A stretch of 64,000 bases of DNA from JALZUR01 sp965205365 (GCA_965205365.1 CBDBGT010000007.1:1-64000), one strand, 5' to 3'; shown: positions 17,618 to 26,907, counted from the stretch's first letter. Numbers and translations are program-made. The notes: generated by a model from the letters alone, not told the origin.

Positions 17618-17772
17618 AAAAAGGCTTAGCTTCCTTTGTTGATGAACAAAAAAAATATTTAAAGAACGATGATATAGAGTTCAAAATAAAAACAGATGAA
17701 AGCCCCTAGCCAATGGTAAAGTTGGGAGACGTTTGTGAAGCCTCGTCTGGTGGCACCCCTTTAAACTCATAG
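17614..17772 (+). pseudogene. hsdS: Type I restriction specificity subunit HsdS, fragment
   Basis: From ATG 17614 the frame reads MKKGLASFVDEQKKYLKNDD, then SP, a TAG (17707-17709), then PMVKLGDVCEASSGGTPLNS and another TAG. W-x-MVKLGDVCE-x-SSGGTP is the start of an HsdS target-recognition domain, and the first TAG occupies the usual Trp. The similarity ends at 17770, where a recombinase fragment begins. The gene is dead: two in-frame stops and no second half. Confidence 0.65.
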
Positions 17773-17940
17773 AGCTTATTTTTAATAAGTATTTAGAACT
17801 TGGCACATTGGCAAAAACTTGTAACTACCTAAACAGTAATGGCTATAAGACTAAAGAGTATCTCACAAAAACAGGCAAAAACTTTGGAGGCAATCGTTGG
17901 ACTGGTGGAAGTCTTCAAAGGACTTTTTACCAAAGTCATC
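17772..17940 (+). pseudogene. Serine recombinase fragment (Recombinase domain)
   Basis: An open stretch encodes IFNKYLELGTLAKTCNYLN, NGYKTKEYLTKTGK and FGGNRWTGGSLQRTF. This matches the domain that follows the catalytic domain in large serine recombinases (Y-LELGS, LN-x-x-G-x-TK, W-x-x-L-R-x-L). No catalytic Ser domain and no downstream zinc ribbon are present. It differs in sequence from the recombinase at 30052-36342, so it comes from a second element. Confidence 0.5.
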
Positions 17941-18018
17941 CTCTCTTAATATCCATCACGGAGCCATTAGGAGATTAAACAAGAAAAAGAGAAGCAATCG
18001 AGTCATTATGACTGATGA

Positions 18019-18246
18019 GGCCCGTGTCTTATTAGAGAGGAAAAATTACCTAAATATTTGAGCCTTGATGATATCCGTCACAGTTCATTTTTTGCTGGTG
18101 AAAACCCTAAACATCTTGAGCAAATTATTACCAACTCTCTAAAAGAAAAAGAGGATAATCCAGAGCCGCCACCTCTTCCCGAGTTACCGAACCCTGTGGC
18201 AGAGATGCAACCTGTCCCAACAGTAGCCTATAAAGAGGTTGCTTAA
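18019..18246 (+). CDS. Short unknown ORF, probably a gene tail
   Basis: The frame is open from 18019 with no ATG; the first usable start is TTG 18058, giving 62 aa. It reads LSLDDIRHSSFFAGENPKHL, EQIITNSLKEKED and a proline-rich tail (PEPPPLPELPNP). No strong ribosome site is seen. It sits among fragments of restriction and recombinase genes, so it is most likely the 3' end of a lost gene. I do not recognise the family. Confidence 0.3.
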   Translation, partial: GPCLIREEKLPKYLSLDDIRHSSFFAGENPKHLEQIITNSLKEKEDNPEPPPLPELPNPVAEMQPVPTVAYKEVA

Positions 18247-18309
18247 AAAATTTTGTCTAAGCATTCGGAAAGGTAAACCATCAAATAGCGGAGAATCCAA
18301 AACGACGAA

Positions 18310-18332
18310 GGGCTGCGTATTTTGCGCAGCCC
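18310..18332. terminator. Hairpin between converging frames
   Basis: GGGCTGCG and CGCAGCCC form a perfect 8-bp stem with a 7-nt loop (TATTTTG). It lies between the plus-strand ORF ending at 18246 and the minus-strand gene ending at 18377. There is no T-run on either side, so it may be a rho-type or weak terminator. Confidence 0.45.
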
Positions 18333-18376
18333 ATTCTACAAGTCTGAATCTTTTATTTCTTACTGTGAATCAGAAC

Positions 18377-18793
18377 CTAGTCCTCAATGAAAATTTCAAC
18401 TTTTTTCCCATTTAACAAATTGTCTCCGATGGCAGACAAATCAACATACCTTATGATAGATTTATTAGTTTTAGAACTATAGCTACCCACTGCGGTAAAA
18501 GTGGTCCCATAAGCAACACTTGTTTCAACTTGTCGATATACTATAAAAATATACTCTACAGAACCATCTTTTTTATGAACTGATTGTAAAAGTTTAGTAT
18601 AGGATTTTTTATCTAATCTAACTGTAATTCCATGATTTTCTAGAAAGGCAATAAAATCTTGAATTTCCTTTTGTACTTCCTCATTCTTATCAAATGCTGA
18701 GACAACACTCTTTTCAGCATCTTCAAGGGAGTTTGCTACCACTGCCAACGAGTAAAAAGAAGTTAGTAAAAATGCGAATAATAATTTTTTCAT
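18377..18793 (-). CDS. Small exported protein of unknown function
   Basis: 138 aa with a clear signal peptide (MKKLLFAFLLTSFYSLAVVA, then NS). The mature part of about 117 residues is acidic and helical at first (LEDAEKSVVSAFDKNEEVQKE), then beta-rich. No Cys and no lipobox are present, so it is probably a soluble periplasmic protein. ATG 18793 is preceded by AAGGAG at good spacing, which supports real translation. Its neighbours are decayed mobile-element genes. I do not recognise the family. Confidence 0.6.
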   Translation of the reverse strand: MKKLLFAFLLTSFYSLAVVANSLEDAEKSVVSAFDKNEEVQKEIQDFIAFLENHGITVRLDKKSYTKLLQSVHKKDGSVEYIFIVYRQVETSVAYGTTFTAVGSYSSKTNKSIIRYVDLSAIGDNLLNGKKVEIFIED

Positions 18794-19299
18794 GTTATTC
18801 TCCTTGTGTTTTAAACAAATAGTTTTTTATCGAGCTAGGCTCGGTTTTCCTTTGTCTTTCCGAGTTGGTTACACCACGCTTATTGTTTCACCGCAAATAA
18901 ATTAGTTCCTCTATGAAATTATTTCAAAAAAACACTTTTATGACCTACTCAGTCCCTCTTTCCTTAATTTGTTGCCACTAGGCTAAGTAGTTAAAATCAT
19001 TGAGAGTGCATTTGTTAATTTAAATATCTGTATTTTTATAAAATTTCTAGAATAGAACCTATGATTTTTAGGCTGTTTGTGGAGGCTTTAGTGATTTTAC
19101 CCCTGAAACGTTTAAAATACCTGAGAGTACTTTTAATGTTTGAATGAGCACTTTGTGGGGTTTTTTTAGTATTGTTAAAGTTTAATGTGTCTTTAAGACC
19201 ACCAGTTTGTTTTAAAGGAAGTAATATTAAGTCTTTTTAAAAAGCTATGAGCATCTTTTTTATAGACTTTCACAGAATTTGTGGAGGTTTCCTCTAATA
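18794..19299. other. About 500 bp without a recognisable gene
   Basis: Reading both strands shows only short, stop-filled frames. One minus-strand piece near 19020-19150 reads KTPQSAHSNIKSTLRYFKRF, then RGKITKAS, and could be a decayed gene, but no family is recognised. Confidence 0.5.
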
Positions 19300-19535
19300 A
19301 CCCGAGTTCGGACTTTTTAAATCTGGTTTAACACTCTATTTTCATGGCACGTATTGTCGGTTTAAAAGGACGCAGACAATATGCAGAGCTAATGCTCATA
19401 AAAGATTCACTATAAAGTTTTTTAAGACTTTGGTGTCTGGGGTGTTCAATATGAAACTCTTCCTTTAAAATTCCTAAAACAGCCTCAACAATATTTATTC
19501 AAAACTTAGGTCCTTAGAAAAGTCCTAACTCGGGT
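19300..19535. mobile_element. Internally deleted IS982-type element (MITE-like)
   Basis: 236 bp between ACCCGAGTTCGGACTT at the left and, at the right, a near-inverted copy ending CTAACTCGGGT. The interior on the minus strand keeps decayed bits of the transposase ends seen in the 32909-33928 element (HQSLKNFIVNLL-like and LRPFKPTIR-like readings), with the middle missing. It is non-autonomous, but both ends are present. No clear target repeat was found. Confidence 0.65.
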
Positions 19536-19619
19536 TTAGTAAAAACTTGCATGTCTCATTGGTGTTAGTTAGCATGATTTAAGTAACGAAAAATTAAAAA
19601 TCTGTTACTTAGGGATTTA

Positions 19620-20762
19620 ATGGACTACTCAGATCGAATAGGGACTTATTTAAAAATTAAATCGGCAGATGAAAGCTATAACGCTTATATTCCTAAAAAT
19701 CTGCCGCCGGATCCTCCAATTCAAATAGATCAGTTGTACCCACTTTTAGACAAAGCTAACGTAGCCTTAGGCCGTTTAGATGCAATGAGTACAATTTTAC
19801 CAGATTGCTCACTATTTTTATACATGTACATTAGAAAAGAGGCTGTCCTTTCGTCTCAAATTGAAGGGACTCAGTCGTCACTTTCAGATCTTTTACTTTT
19901 TGAGAATAAAGATGCGCCAGGAGCTCCTATTGATGATGTCAAAGAGGTCTCTAATTACATCTCTGCTATGAACTATGGTTTAAAAAGAATCAAAGAGTTT
20001 CCTTTATCTCTTCGTTTAATTAAAGAGATCCATAAATGTTTAATGTCTAAAGGTAGGGGAAGCGCAAGTCAGCCAGGTGAATTTAGAACCTCACAGAACT
20101 GGATAGGAGGCTCCAGACCTGGAAATGCTAAATTTGTACCGCCACCGCCTGATAGGTTGATGGAGTGCCTAGGTTCTTTTGAAAAGTTTTTTCATGATGA
20201 AGAGGTTCATCTTCCAGTTTTAATTAAAGCCGCCTTAGCGCATTTGCAGTTTGAAACAATACATCCATTTCTAGATGGTAATGGAAGGCTAGGAAGGCTT
20301 TTGATAACTTTTATACTTTGTAGTGAAGGTATGCTTAAAGAGCCTCTGCTTTATTTAAGTTTATATTTTAAAACCCATAGAGAAGAGTACTATGAACTCT
20401 TGCAGAAAGTGCGAGAAACTGGAGATTGGGAAACTTGGATAGAGTTTTTTCTAAGAGGTGCTATACAAACTTCAGATCAAGCAACAACCACTGCAAGGAG
20501 AGTGCTGAGTTTATTTGATGAGGACCATAAGAAAATTAATAAGGCAACAGTAGCTGTTTTAACAATTCATCGTTACTTAAAGTCTAACCCTATATCTAAC
20601 ACGAGTAAAATCAAAGATGAGTGTGGCGCTTCCTTGCCAACTGTTCTGCGTTCGCTAGCAGTACTTGAAGAGCTTAAAATAGTTAAAGAAATTACAGGAA
20701 AAGACCGTCATAAAATTTTTATTTATAGTGATTATTTAGATATTTTAAATAGCGGCATTTAA
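19620..20762 (+). CDS. Fic family protein adenylyltransferase (putative)
   Basis: 380 aa. The Fic motif HPFLDGNGRLGR (about residues 214-225) carries the catalytic His and phosphate-binding residues for AMP transfer to hydroxyl groups. SSQIEGT (about 79-85) matches the inhibitory helix pattern S/T-x-x-x-E-G/N placed N-terminal to the Fic core (class II arrangement). A Fic_N-like segment precedes it, and a C-terminal winged helix (NTSKIKDECGASLPTVLRSL, then AVLEELKIV) follows. Cytosolic; the target is unknown. The gene is intact and apparently monocistronic inside a decayed island. Fic proteins of this architecture are widespread, often chromosomal, and can self-modify. Confidence 0.9.
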   Translation: MDYSDRIGTYLKIKSADESYNAYIPKNLPPDPPIQIDQLYPLLDKANVALGRLDAMSTILPDCSLFLYMYIRKEAVLSSQIEGTQSSLSDLLLFENKDAPGAPIDDVKEVSNYISAMNYGLKRIKEFPLSLRLIKEIHKCLMSKGRGSASQPGEFRTSQNWIGGSRPGNAKFVPPPPDRLMECLGSFEKFFHDEEVHLPVLIKAALAHLQFETIHPFLDGNGRLGRLLITFILCSEGMLKEPLLYLSLYFKTHREEYYELLQKVRETGDWETWIEFFLRGAIQTSDQATTTARRVLSLFDEDHKKINKATVAVLTIHRYLKSNPISNTSKIKDECGASLPTVLRSLAVLEELKIVKEITGKDRHKIFIYSDYLDILNSGI

Positions 20763-20947
20763 TCTGAAGTTATTTAGTCACGTTTCCATTGAGAGTAATA
20801 ACTTGGTAATGACAGGAGATCCACTTAAGGCCTTGGGTGAAAAACTTAAAGCTAAAAAGAACGTCAAAGGTTCTGCTTAACCTATGCTCATATAATATGT
20901 ATACTATATGAATACCGCTGATCTACCAACTAAACCACATCAAATTT
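20763..20947. other. Spacer with only very short frames
   Basis: A 23-codon frame from ATG 20809 (MTGDPLKALGEKLKAKKN) ends at TAA 20880. It may be a relic; no family is recognised and no clear ribosome site is visible. Confidence 0.35.
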
Positions 20948-21043
20948 TACATTTACTTCCGCGATCATAATCCTCCCTACGTACACGCAAAAGCAGTGGG
21001 AGCAGAGACAAGATTTAGGTTCTCTTCTAAAATTGGGGATTAA
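20948..21043 (+). pseudogene. DUF4160-like fragment
   Basis: The frame reads YIYFRDHNPPYVHAKAVGAE, then TRFRFSSKIGD and a stop. The F-x-DHNPPHxHA pattern is the hallmark of DUF4160, usually an about 80-aa protein often found as a toxin-antitoxin-like pair. The start is lost: an in-frame stop lies at 20909-20911, and the nearby ATG 20908 is in another frame. An IS982 copy begins 56 bp downstream. Confidence 0.45.
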
Positions 21044-21099
21044 GCTGGAACCCAACTTTTCCCTAAATATCCCCATCTCTGTATGATCTTCAGCTTAAA

Positions 21100-22156
21100 A
21101 CCTGAGTTCGGCGTTACATTCTTTATAAAATAAGTGTTTAAAGTTTTTGACGCCCTTTGCAATCCCAGAAAACAAAAAAAGCCATAAAATCCTTAGTTCA
21201 AACAAAAACGCCAATGACGGCAATTTTAAAAAGGAATTTTATGACTCAAGATAAGCTTACCACTGTTTTTTGCGCTGTCGATGATTTTTGTATGCATTAT
21301 GAAAATGTTTATAAAAAACAAGCCTTAGAAAATCGAAAGCCTTTTAGAGGTACGCCCTCAAATCTAGCAATAAGTGAAGTTATATCAATTTTAATTCTAT
21401 TTCACCCATGTGGATTTAGAACCTTCAAGCAATTCTATCTACACTTGAGAGCTTATCACAAAGGGGACTTCCCTTATTTGGTAAGCTACACAAGATTTGT
21501 AGAGCTTATCCCCTCAGCACTCATACCTCTTTGTTCTTTTTTAAAATCACGGTTTGTAAAGTCAACAGGAATCAATTTTATCGACTCTACACCTCTGAGA
21601 GTATGTAGAAATAAACGCATTAAAAGGAATAAAGTTTTCAAAGACATAGCTGCAGTTGGAAAGTCTACAATGGGTTGGTTTTTTGGATTTAAACTTCACA
21701 TTGTCACCAATGAGTTTGGCCATTTGTTATCTGCACAGATTACAGCTGGCAATGTTGATGACAGAAAACCTGTTCCTAAGTTGGCAGAGGGTTTATGGGG
21801 AAAGCTGTTTGCTGATAAAGGTTATATTTCAAAAAAGTTATTTAATGAGCTTTTTGAAAATGGGGTCAAACTGATCACTTCCGTCAGAAAAGGCATGAAG
21901 AATAGGTTGATGGAAATGGAGGATAAAATTCTTTTACGAAAGCGCTCAGTTATTGAGACCATAAATGATCAGCTTAAAAATATTTCTCAAGTAGAGCACT
22001 CTAGACACCGTAGTCCTACAAACGCCATGGTTAATATAATTGCAGGGCTTGTAGCGTATACATTTCAAGAAAAAAAACCAAGAATCAACTGGAGCGCAGA
22101 AGAACAAAAATTGATAAACACCGCTCTGATAGTAGCTTAGATCGCCGAACTCAGGT
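21100..22156 (+). mobile_element. IS982-family insertion sequence, complete copy 2
   Basis: 1057 bp, same ends as copy 1 (ACCTGAGTTCGGCG / CGCCGAACTCAGGT). The left flank is TTAAA and the right flank is TAAAA, which belongs to a second IS982 copy it once interrupted. At least three base differences from copy 1 are visible (for example C5826 versus G21410). Confidence 0.93.
21241..22140 (+). CDS. IS982-family transposase (copy 2)
   Basis: Intact 299-aa DDE transposase, start ATG 21241 with AAGGA upstream. It is identical to copy 1 except for FHPCGF instead of FHPSGF and RAYHK instead of RVYHK. The catalytic blocks IDSTPLRVC, FADKGYISK and SVIETINDQLKN are unchanged. The second substitution is near the region before the first Asp, so activity is likely retained. 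Confidence 0.92.
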   Translation: MTQDKLTTVFCAVDDFCMHYENVYKKQALENRKPFRGTPSNLAISEVISILILFHPCGFRTFKQFYLHLRAYHKGDFPYLVSYTRFVELIPSALIPLCSFLKSRFVKSTGINFIDSTPLRVCRNKRIKRNKVFKDIAAVGKSTMGWFFGFKLHIVTNEFGHLLSAQITAGNVDDRKPVPKLAEGLWGKLFADKGYISKKLFNELFENGVKLITSVRKGMKNRLMEMEDKILLRKRSVIETINDQLKNISQVEHSRHRSPTNAMVNIIAGLVAYTFQEKKPRINWSAEEQKLINTALIVA

Positions 22157-22692
22157 TAAAAGGAATAAAGTTTTCAAAGACATAGCTGCAGTTGGAAAGT
22201 CTACAATGGGTTGGTTTTTTGGATTTAAACTTCACATTGTCACCAATGAGTTTGGCCATTTGTTATCTGCACAGATTACAGCTGGCAATGTTGATGACAG
22301 AAAACCTGTTCCTAAGTTGGCAGAGGGTTTATGGGGAAAGCTGTTTGCTGATAAAGGTTATATTTCAAAAAAGTTATTTAATGAGCTTTTTGAAAATGGG
22401 GTCAAACTGATCACTTCCGTCAGAAAAGGCATGAAGAATAGGTTGATGGAAATGGAGGATAAAATTCTTTTACGAAAGCGCTCAGTTATTGAGACCATAA
22501 ATGATCAGCTTAAAAATATTTCTCAAGTAGAGCACTCTAGACACCGTAGTCCTACAAACGCCATGGTTAATATAATTGCAGGGCTTGTAGCGTATACATT
22601 TCAAGAAAAAAAACCAAGAATCAACTGGAGCGCAGAAGAACAAAAATTGATAAACACCGCTCTGATAGTAGCTTAGATCGCCGAACTCAGGT
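22157..22692 (+). pseudogene. IS982 right half, plus orientation
   Basis: 536 bp starting at TAAAAGGAATAAAG, internal to the transposase gene, and ending at the right inverted repeat. It encodes the C-terminal 156-residue part of the transposase (GKSTMGWFFGFKLH to the stop) with no start region. It abuts the right end of copy 2 exactly. Confidence 0.92.
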
Positions 22693-23218
22693 TTTTAATG
22701 CGTTTATTTCTACATACTCTCAGAGGTGTAGAGTCGATAAAATTGATTCCTGTTGACTTTACAAACCGTGATTTTAAAAAAGAACAAAGAGGTATGAGTG
22801 CTGAGGGGATAAGCTCTACAAATCTTGTGTAGCTCACCAAATAAGGGAAGTCCCCTTTGTGATAAACTCTCAAGTGTAGATAGAATTGCTTGAAGGTTCT
22901 AAATCCAGATGGGTGAAATAGAATTAAAATTGATATAACTTCACTTATTGCTAGATTTGAGGGCGTACCTCTAAAAGGCTTTCGATTTTCTAAGGCTTGT
23001 TTTTTATAAACATTTTCATAATGCATACAAAAATCATCGACAGCGCAAAAAACAGTGGTAAGCTTATCTTGAGTCATAAAATTCCTTTTTAAAATTGCCG
23101 TCATTGGCGTTTTTGTTTGAACTAAGGATTTTATGGCTTTTTTTGTTTTCTGGGATTGCAAAGGGCGTCAAAAACTTTAAACACTTATTTTATAAAGAAT
23201 GTAACGCCGAACTCAGGT
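22693..23218 (-). pseudogene. IS982 left half, inverted orientation
   Basis: 526 bp reading, on the minus strand, from the left inverted repeat (23218) through the N-terminal part of the transposase to ACGCATTAAAA, where it stops against a right inverted repeat. Together with 22157-22692 it totals 1062 bp, i.e. one 1057-bp element plus a 5-bp TAAAA duplication. So these are the two halves of one interrupted copy, one of them flipped. Confidence 0.92.
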
Positions 23219-23248
23219 TAGTAAAACGATCATTCCGAGGAGTTTTCT

Positions 23249-24187
23249 ATAGTTGCTAAAACAAAGGAATGGCTAAAGGGTGTATTTCTTATTGAGTCTG
23301 ATGGTAAAACAACTATTAACAAGTTTAGTATTGGGGCGACATTAGGATTTCTACTTCTTATTGCATTCGCAATATCAATGACCCTAGGCAGCTCTGAAAA
23401 TACTGCAATTGTTAAGAAAGTTGATTCAAACCTAATAAATGCTGACCACTTTAAGGAGGAAGTATTCTCTCCAACAAAAGGAGAAATTAAAGGAGGGATA
23501 AAAAATGGTTCAAAAGCTAGTTCATCATCTAAAAAATCGAATATTGGAAGCGTAAATCCAACAATTAAATTGATGGCAAAGCAAATCATTACAAGGACAG
23601 ATTTATCAACTCATGAAGGTTCAATACCAACTGGAACCAATTTTATTGGAAAACTAGTCAGTACAATTGACACTCGTGATCTTAACCAATTCATTAAGGT
23701 TTTACTTCCTTATGGTGGCTCATTTAAAGGAAAGAATAAGCTACCAAAGGACACAATGCTTTTAGGTACTGTTAAGTATACTGGTAGTGGTGAAAAGGTC
23801 TTTTTAACTTTTTCAAAAGCAGTTCTTCCAACAGGACGTGAAATTGAAATTTCGGCACAGGCCCTTAGTCCTGATGATTACTCAACTGGTGTCTTAGGAG
23901 ACTATCACGGAACAGCAGGTGTTCGTATTGCAACGACTCTTGGGCTAAGCATGGTTTCAGGAATGACAGAGGTTTTAACAGAGAAGAAAGCCCTTGGTGA
24001 AAGTGGTGCTGTGACACCTAAATCTACAATGAAAAATGCTTTATTTCATGGAGTATCAAAAGTTTCAGCACTAGAGGCATCAAGACAAGCACAAGAACTA
24101 TCGGCTGAGAAGGCCTATGTAACAATTGAAGCTGGGAGTGACCTCATAATTTCTCTAATTTCACCATTAACAATTAAAAAGGATTAA
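23249..24187 (+). CDS. VirB10/TrbI-like conjugation protein, 5' end uncertain
   Basis: The frame is open from 23225 but has no ATG, GTG or TTG before ATG 23378. GAGGAG (23237-23242) is followed after six bases by ATA 23249, so ATA or a lost ATG may be the start. From there: a short cytosolic tail, one membrane span (GATLGFLLLIAFAISMTLG), a Lys/Ser linker, then a TrbI/VirB10-type beta domain (IPTGTNFIGKLVSTIDTRDL, MLLGTVKYTGSGEKVFLTFS, GREIEISAQALSPDD, GVLGDYHGTAGVRIATTLG). This family bridges inner and outer membranes in type IV secretion. It sits 31 bp from an IS982 end that probably removed upstream partner genes. An FtsK-like gene follows two bases later. Confidence 0.6.
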   Translation: MVAKTKEWLKGVFLIESDGKTTINKFSIGATLGFLLLIAFAISMTLGSSENTAIVKKVDSNLINADHFKEEVFSPTKGEIKGGIKNGSKASSSSKKSNIGSVNPTIKLMAKQIITRTDLSTHEGSIPTGTNFIGKLVSTIDTRDLNQFIKVLLPYGGSFKGKNKLPKDTMLLGTVKYTGSGEKVFLTFSKAVLPTGREIEISAQALSPDDYSTGVLGDYHGTAGVRIATTLGLSMVSGMTEVLTEKKALGESGAVTPKSTMKNALFHGVSKVSALEASRQAQELSAEKAYVTIEAGSDLIISLISPLTIKKD

Positions 24188-25425
24188 AATGACTAAGAAT
24201 AATACTACTAACAAAGGAGCTGAAAAGCTCTTTGACGCAATTGGAAAGTTGTTTGGAGTATATTTTAATATTTCCTACTACGGCATTAAAAAGTTTAACC
24301 CTAATTCATTTAAAATGTGGTTTAGCATACTCTTCTTTTTACTTGTGATGTTTAATCTTACTTATAACTACGACTTTCTTGTAATTTTAAATAAGATAAT
24401 GCCAAACATTTTTACTGTTTCGGTTTTAACTTTTTTCGTTAAAGTACCTTGGGTTGGATATTTTTCATCCTTCTCGATACTTGGGATATTACTTTCAATT
24501 TCTTTATTTGGATTGGAAGAGTACAAGAGAATTAAGGCCTATCAAAAAGATTTTGATTTCTTATCAATCAAAGCAGGAAATGGATCGCCGCCTAAAGTGA
24601 TTCGAGTAGTCGAAGTTGATGATTTTAAAACGAAGGTAATTCTTAAATCAGAAGGAATTGGCATTGATCGTTACAAAACTAAAACTAATGATTTAACGGC
24701 AGCTTTAGGACAAATTGTTGAAGAAATAAGGTCTTGTAACAATCCAAAGTACATTGAATTTAGTCTTACAAAGAAAAGTTTACCAAAGCAAGTTAGCTAT
24801 TATGAGATAGAAAAAGAAGAAGCTAAACCATACAGTTTCAGCATTGGTGAATCTCTTGGAGGTTACTTGTATCAGGACATCTCAACCTTGCCGCATATGC
24901 TTATTGCAGGAACAACTGGTGGTGGTAAAAGTGTATTTTTTAAGCAGACTTTGGTTTCACTGCTAAAATCAAGTAACAATCTACAGCTTTATCTTTTGGA
25001 TTTAAAAAAAGGCGTTGAGATGAGGCCATTTGAAAACTTACCAAATACAAAAGTGATAAAAACTGAAAAAGATGCTGTCGCGACCTTAAAGAACATACGA
25101 GATGAGATGGATAGGAGGTTTAAGTATTTAGAAAAAAAGAAGCTTAAAGAAATTGATCCAGTTAGAGATAAAATGGATAAAATCATAATTGGTATTGATG
25201 AAGCCTCAGTCCTCTACACGAAGTCAAAGAATAACTCTAAAAACAAATTGATCAATGAGGCGCGTGAATTGACAGAAGAGTTATCAAAACTTTCAAGAGC
25301 AGCAGGCATTCATTTAATTTTAGCAACGCAGAAAGTTACCAAAGAGACAATTGATACTAAAGTTCAAGAAAACATTGGTGGTAGAGTGTGCTTTAGGATG
25401 AATACGCTTCAAGGTTCAATGACTG

Positions 25426-26907
25426 GGTTCACCGTTATCTAGAAGGGTGTGATCCATGCCAACAAGCCTAAAGTCCTGAAAAAGATAAACAAGCTCCCTC
25501 CACACAATTAAAATTTGGTTACTAAATAAACTAAATTGTCGGAGGATTAAATGGAGCTATTTGAAAAGTTAATCGTAAAATCACTAGGTCTTCAAGGTGT
25601 AAAATTAGAAAACTGGGAGGCTTGTGATAAAGAGTTAAAACTAGTCCTTTACGCAAAACAAGATCGTGAAAATGTAGGCTGTAATCAATGTGGCTGCCAA
25701 ATATCTCATGTCCATGAGTGGAAGCTTCGAAAAATTAAAGCTTCTCCAATAGGCTCATATGAAGAGGTGTGGATTTACTTAAAACAGCTTCGAGGGCACT
25801 GCTTAATGTGTGATGATAAAGTCAGATCAGCTGGTGTTGATTTTACTCACCCTAATTTTGAAAACTTAACTTACTCACTTGTAGAAAAAGCAGGACGTCT
25901 TTGTGAAGAGATGACTTGTGAGTCAGTTGCTAGAATTTTAAGAATGAACCCCAAGACTGTGTGGAATTTGGATCAGTACCGGATGAAGCAAATAAAACCT
26001 CTTTTAAGCTATGCTGAAAGAAAGTTAGATTTAGAGCAGATGTCATCTGATGAGGTGCACTTTAGAACTATTTTTGGAAAGAAGTCTTGTGACAAGAATA
26101 CGATTAAGTTCATCACAAATTTAGTCTGTACGAAGATGAGAAAGGTGCTCTCAAATGCAATGGGCAGAAAGGGTTCAAGCTTACTTAATTGTTTAAAGGT
26201 ATTAACAAAAGAGCAGCTAGATAAGATCAAGTTTTTTGCAGTTGATATGCATGATGCTTTTATTGAGGCTGTGATAGGTAAATGTGAGAATGCTAAGGTC
26301 TGTGTTGATAGGTTCCATGTTGCAGAAGGGCTAAATAATTTTTTTGATGATGTGAGAAAATTTGAGTTTAAAAAAGCTAAAGAAAATGAAGATAAGTTTT
26401 TAATGGATGTGCTAGCACCTCATAAAAGATATATTTTAGTGGAGCGTGAGAAGAATTTATCTAAAGGAGATTTTACTAAATTAGAGAGGCTTTTAGATGT
26501 GAATAAGAACATTTTTAAAGCTTCAGTTTTAGTTGAGCACTTCCATAAAGTTTTAGATCAAAAGAATGTAAAAGACTTTAGAAAAGCTCTGGTTCTTTGG
26601 TACCGATATGCAAGAGAGTCAAAATTAAAGCCCTTTTTGAAATTTGCAAAAACCTTAAGAAAGTACAGAGGTTACATTGAAGGATATATTATGTCTGGGC
26701 TCACAACAGCAGTAAGTGAAGGCTTAAACAACAAGATTAAAGTGCTTAGAAGGATGGGCTATGGTTACACAAACCCAGAGTCATTTATGCACAAAATACT
26801 GCAGCGATGTGGACTTTTAAACTCAAATTACATCAATACTTCAAGTTGGTACTGGCCACCTCAAATGAGATTGGCACAAACTACACCCTTCTAGATAACG
26901 GAGAGGC
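25426..26907 (+). mobile_element. ISL3-family insertion sequence, copy 1
   Basis: 1482 bp. The left end GGTTCACCGTTATCTAGAAG and the right end, which reads GCCTCTCCGTTATCTAGAAG when inverted, are imperfect repeats. A 9-bp target repeat CAATGACTG is at 25417-25425 and 26908-26916. A second copy of identical length is at 48696-50177. Confidence 0.93.
25551..26894 (+). CDS. ISL3-family transposase (copy 1)
   Basis: 447 aa, ATG preceded by GGAGG at six bases. The N-terminal zinc ribbon (CNQCGC and CLMCDD Cys pairs) and a helix-turn-helix (ESVARILRMNPKTVWNLDQ) are followed by the DDE core: MSSDEVHF (Asp), FAVDMHDAF (Asp) and VCVDRFHVAEGLN, ending with GLTTAVSEGLNNKIKVLRR (Glu). Length and motif order are typical of ISL3. 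It differs from the second copy by one residue, Ser versus Pro (T26175 versus C49445). The frame is complete. Confidence 0.94.
   Translation: MELFEKLIVKSLGLQGVKLENWEACDKELKLVLYAKQDRENVGCNQCGCQISHVHEWKLRKIKASPIGSYEEVWIYLKQLRGHCLMCDDKVRSAGVDFTHPNFENLTYSLVEKAGRLCEEMTCESVARILRMNPKTVWNLDQYRMKQIKPLLSYAERKLDLEQMSSDEVHFRTIFGKKSCDKNTIKFITNLVCTKMRKVLSNAMGRKGSSLLNCLKVLTKEQLDKIKFFAVDMHDAFIEAVIGKCENAKVCVDRFHVAEGLNNFFDDVRKFEFKKAKENEDKFLMDVLAPHKRYILVEREKNLSKGDFTKLERLLDVNKNIFKASVLVEHFHKVLDQKNVKDFRKALVLWYRYARESKLKPFLKFAKTLRKYRGYIEGYIMSGLTTAVSEGLNNKIKVLRRMGYGYTNPESFMHKILQRCGLLNSNYINTSSWYWPPQMRLAQTTPF

Noticed and set aside
16098..17709. Reassigned stop codons (Trp at TGA or TAG)
   Set aside because: Two different stops would both need to mean Trp, TGG is used normally throughout, and TGA ends intact genes here (for example at 17617 and 29237). 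Point mutation in dead genes is simpler.
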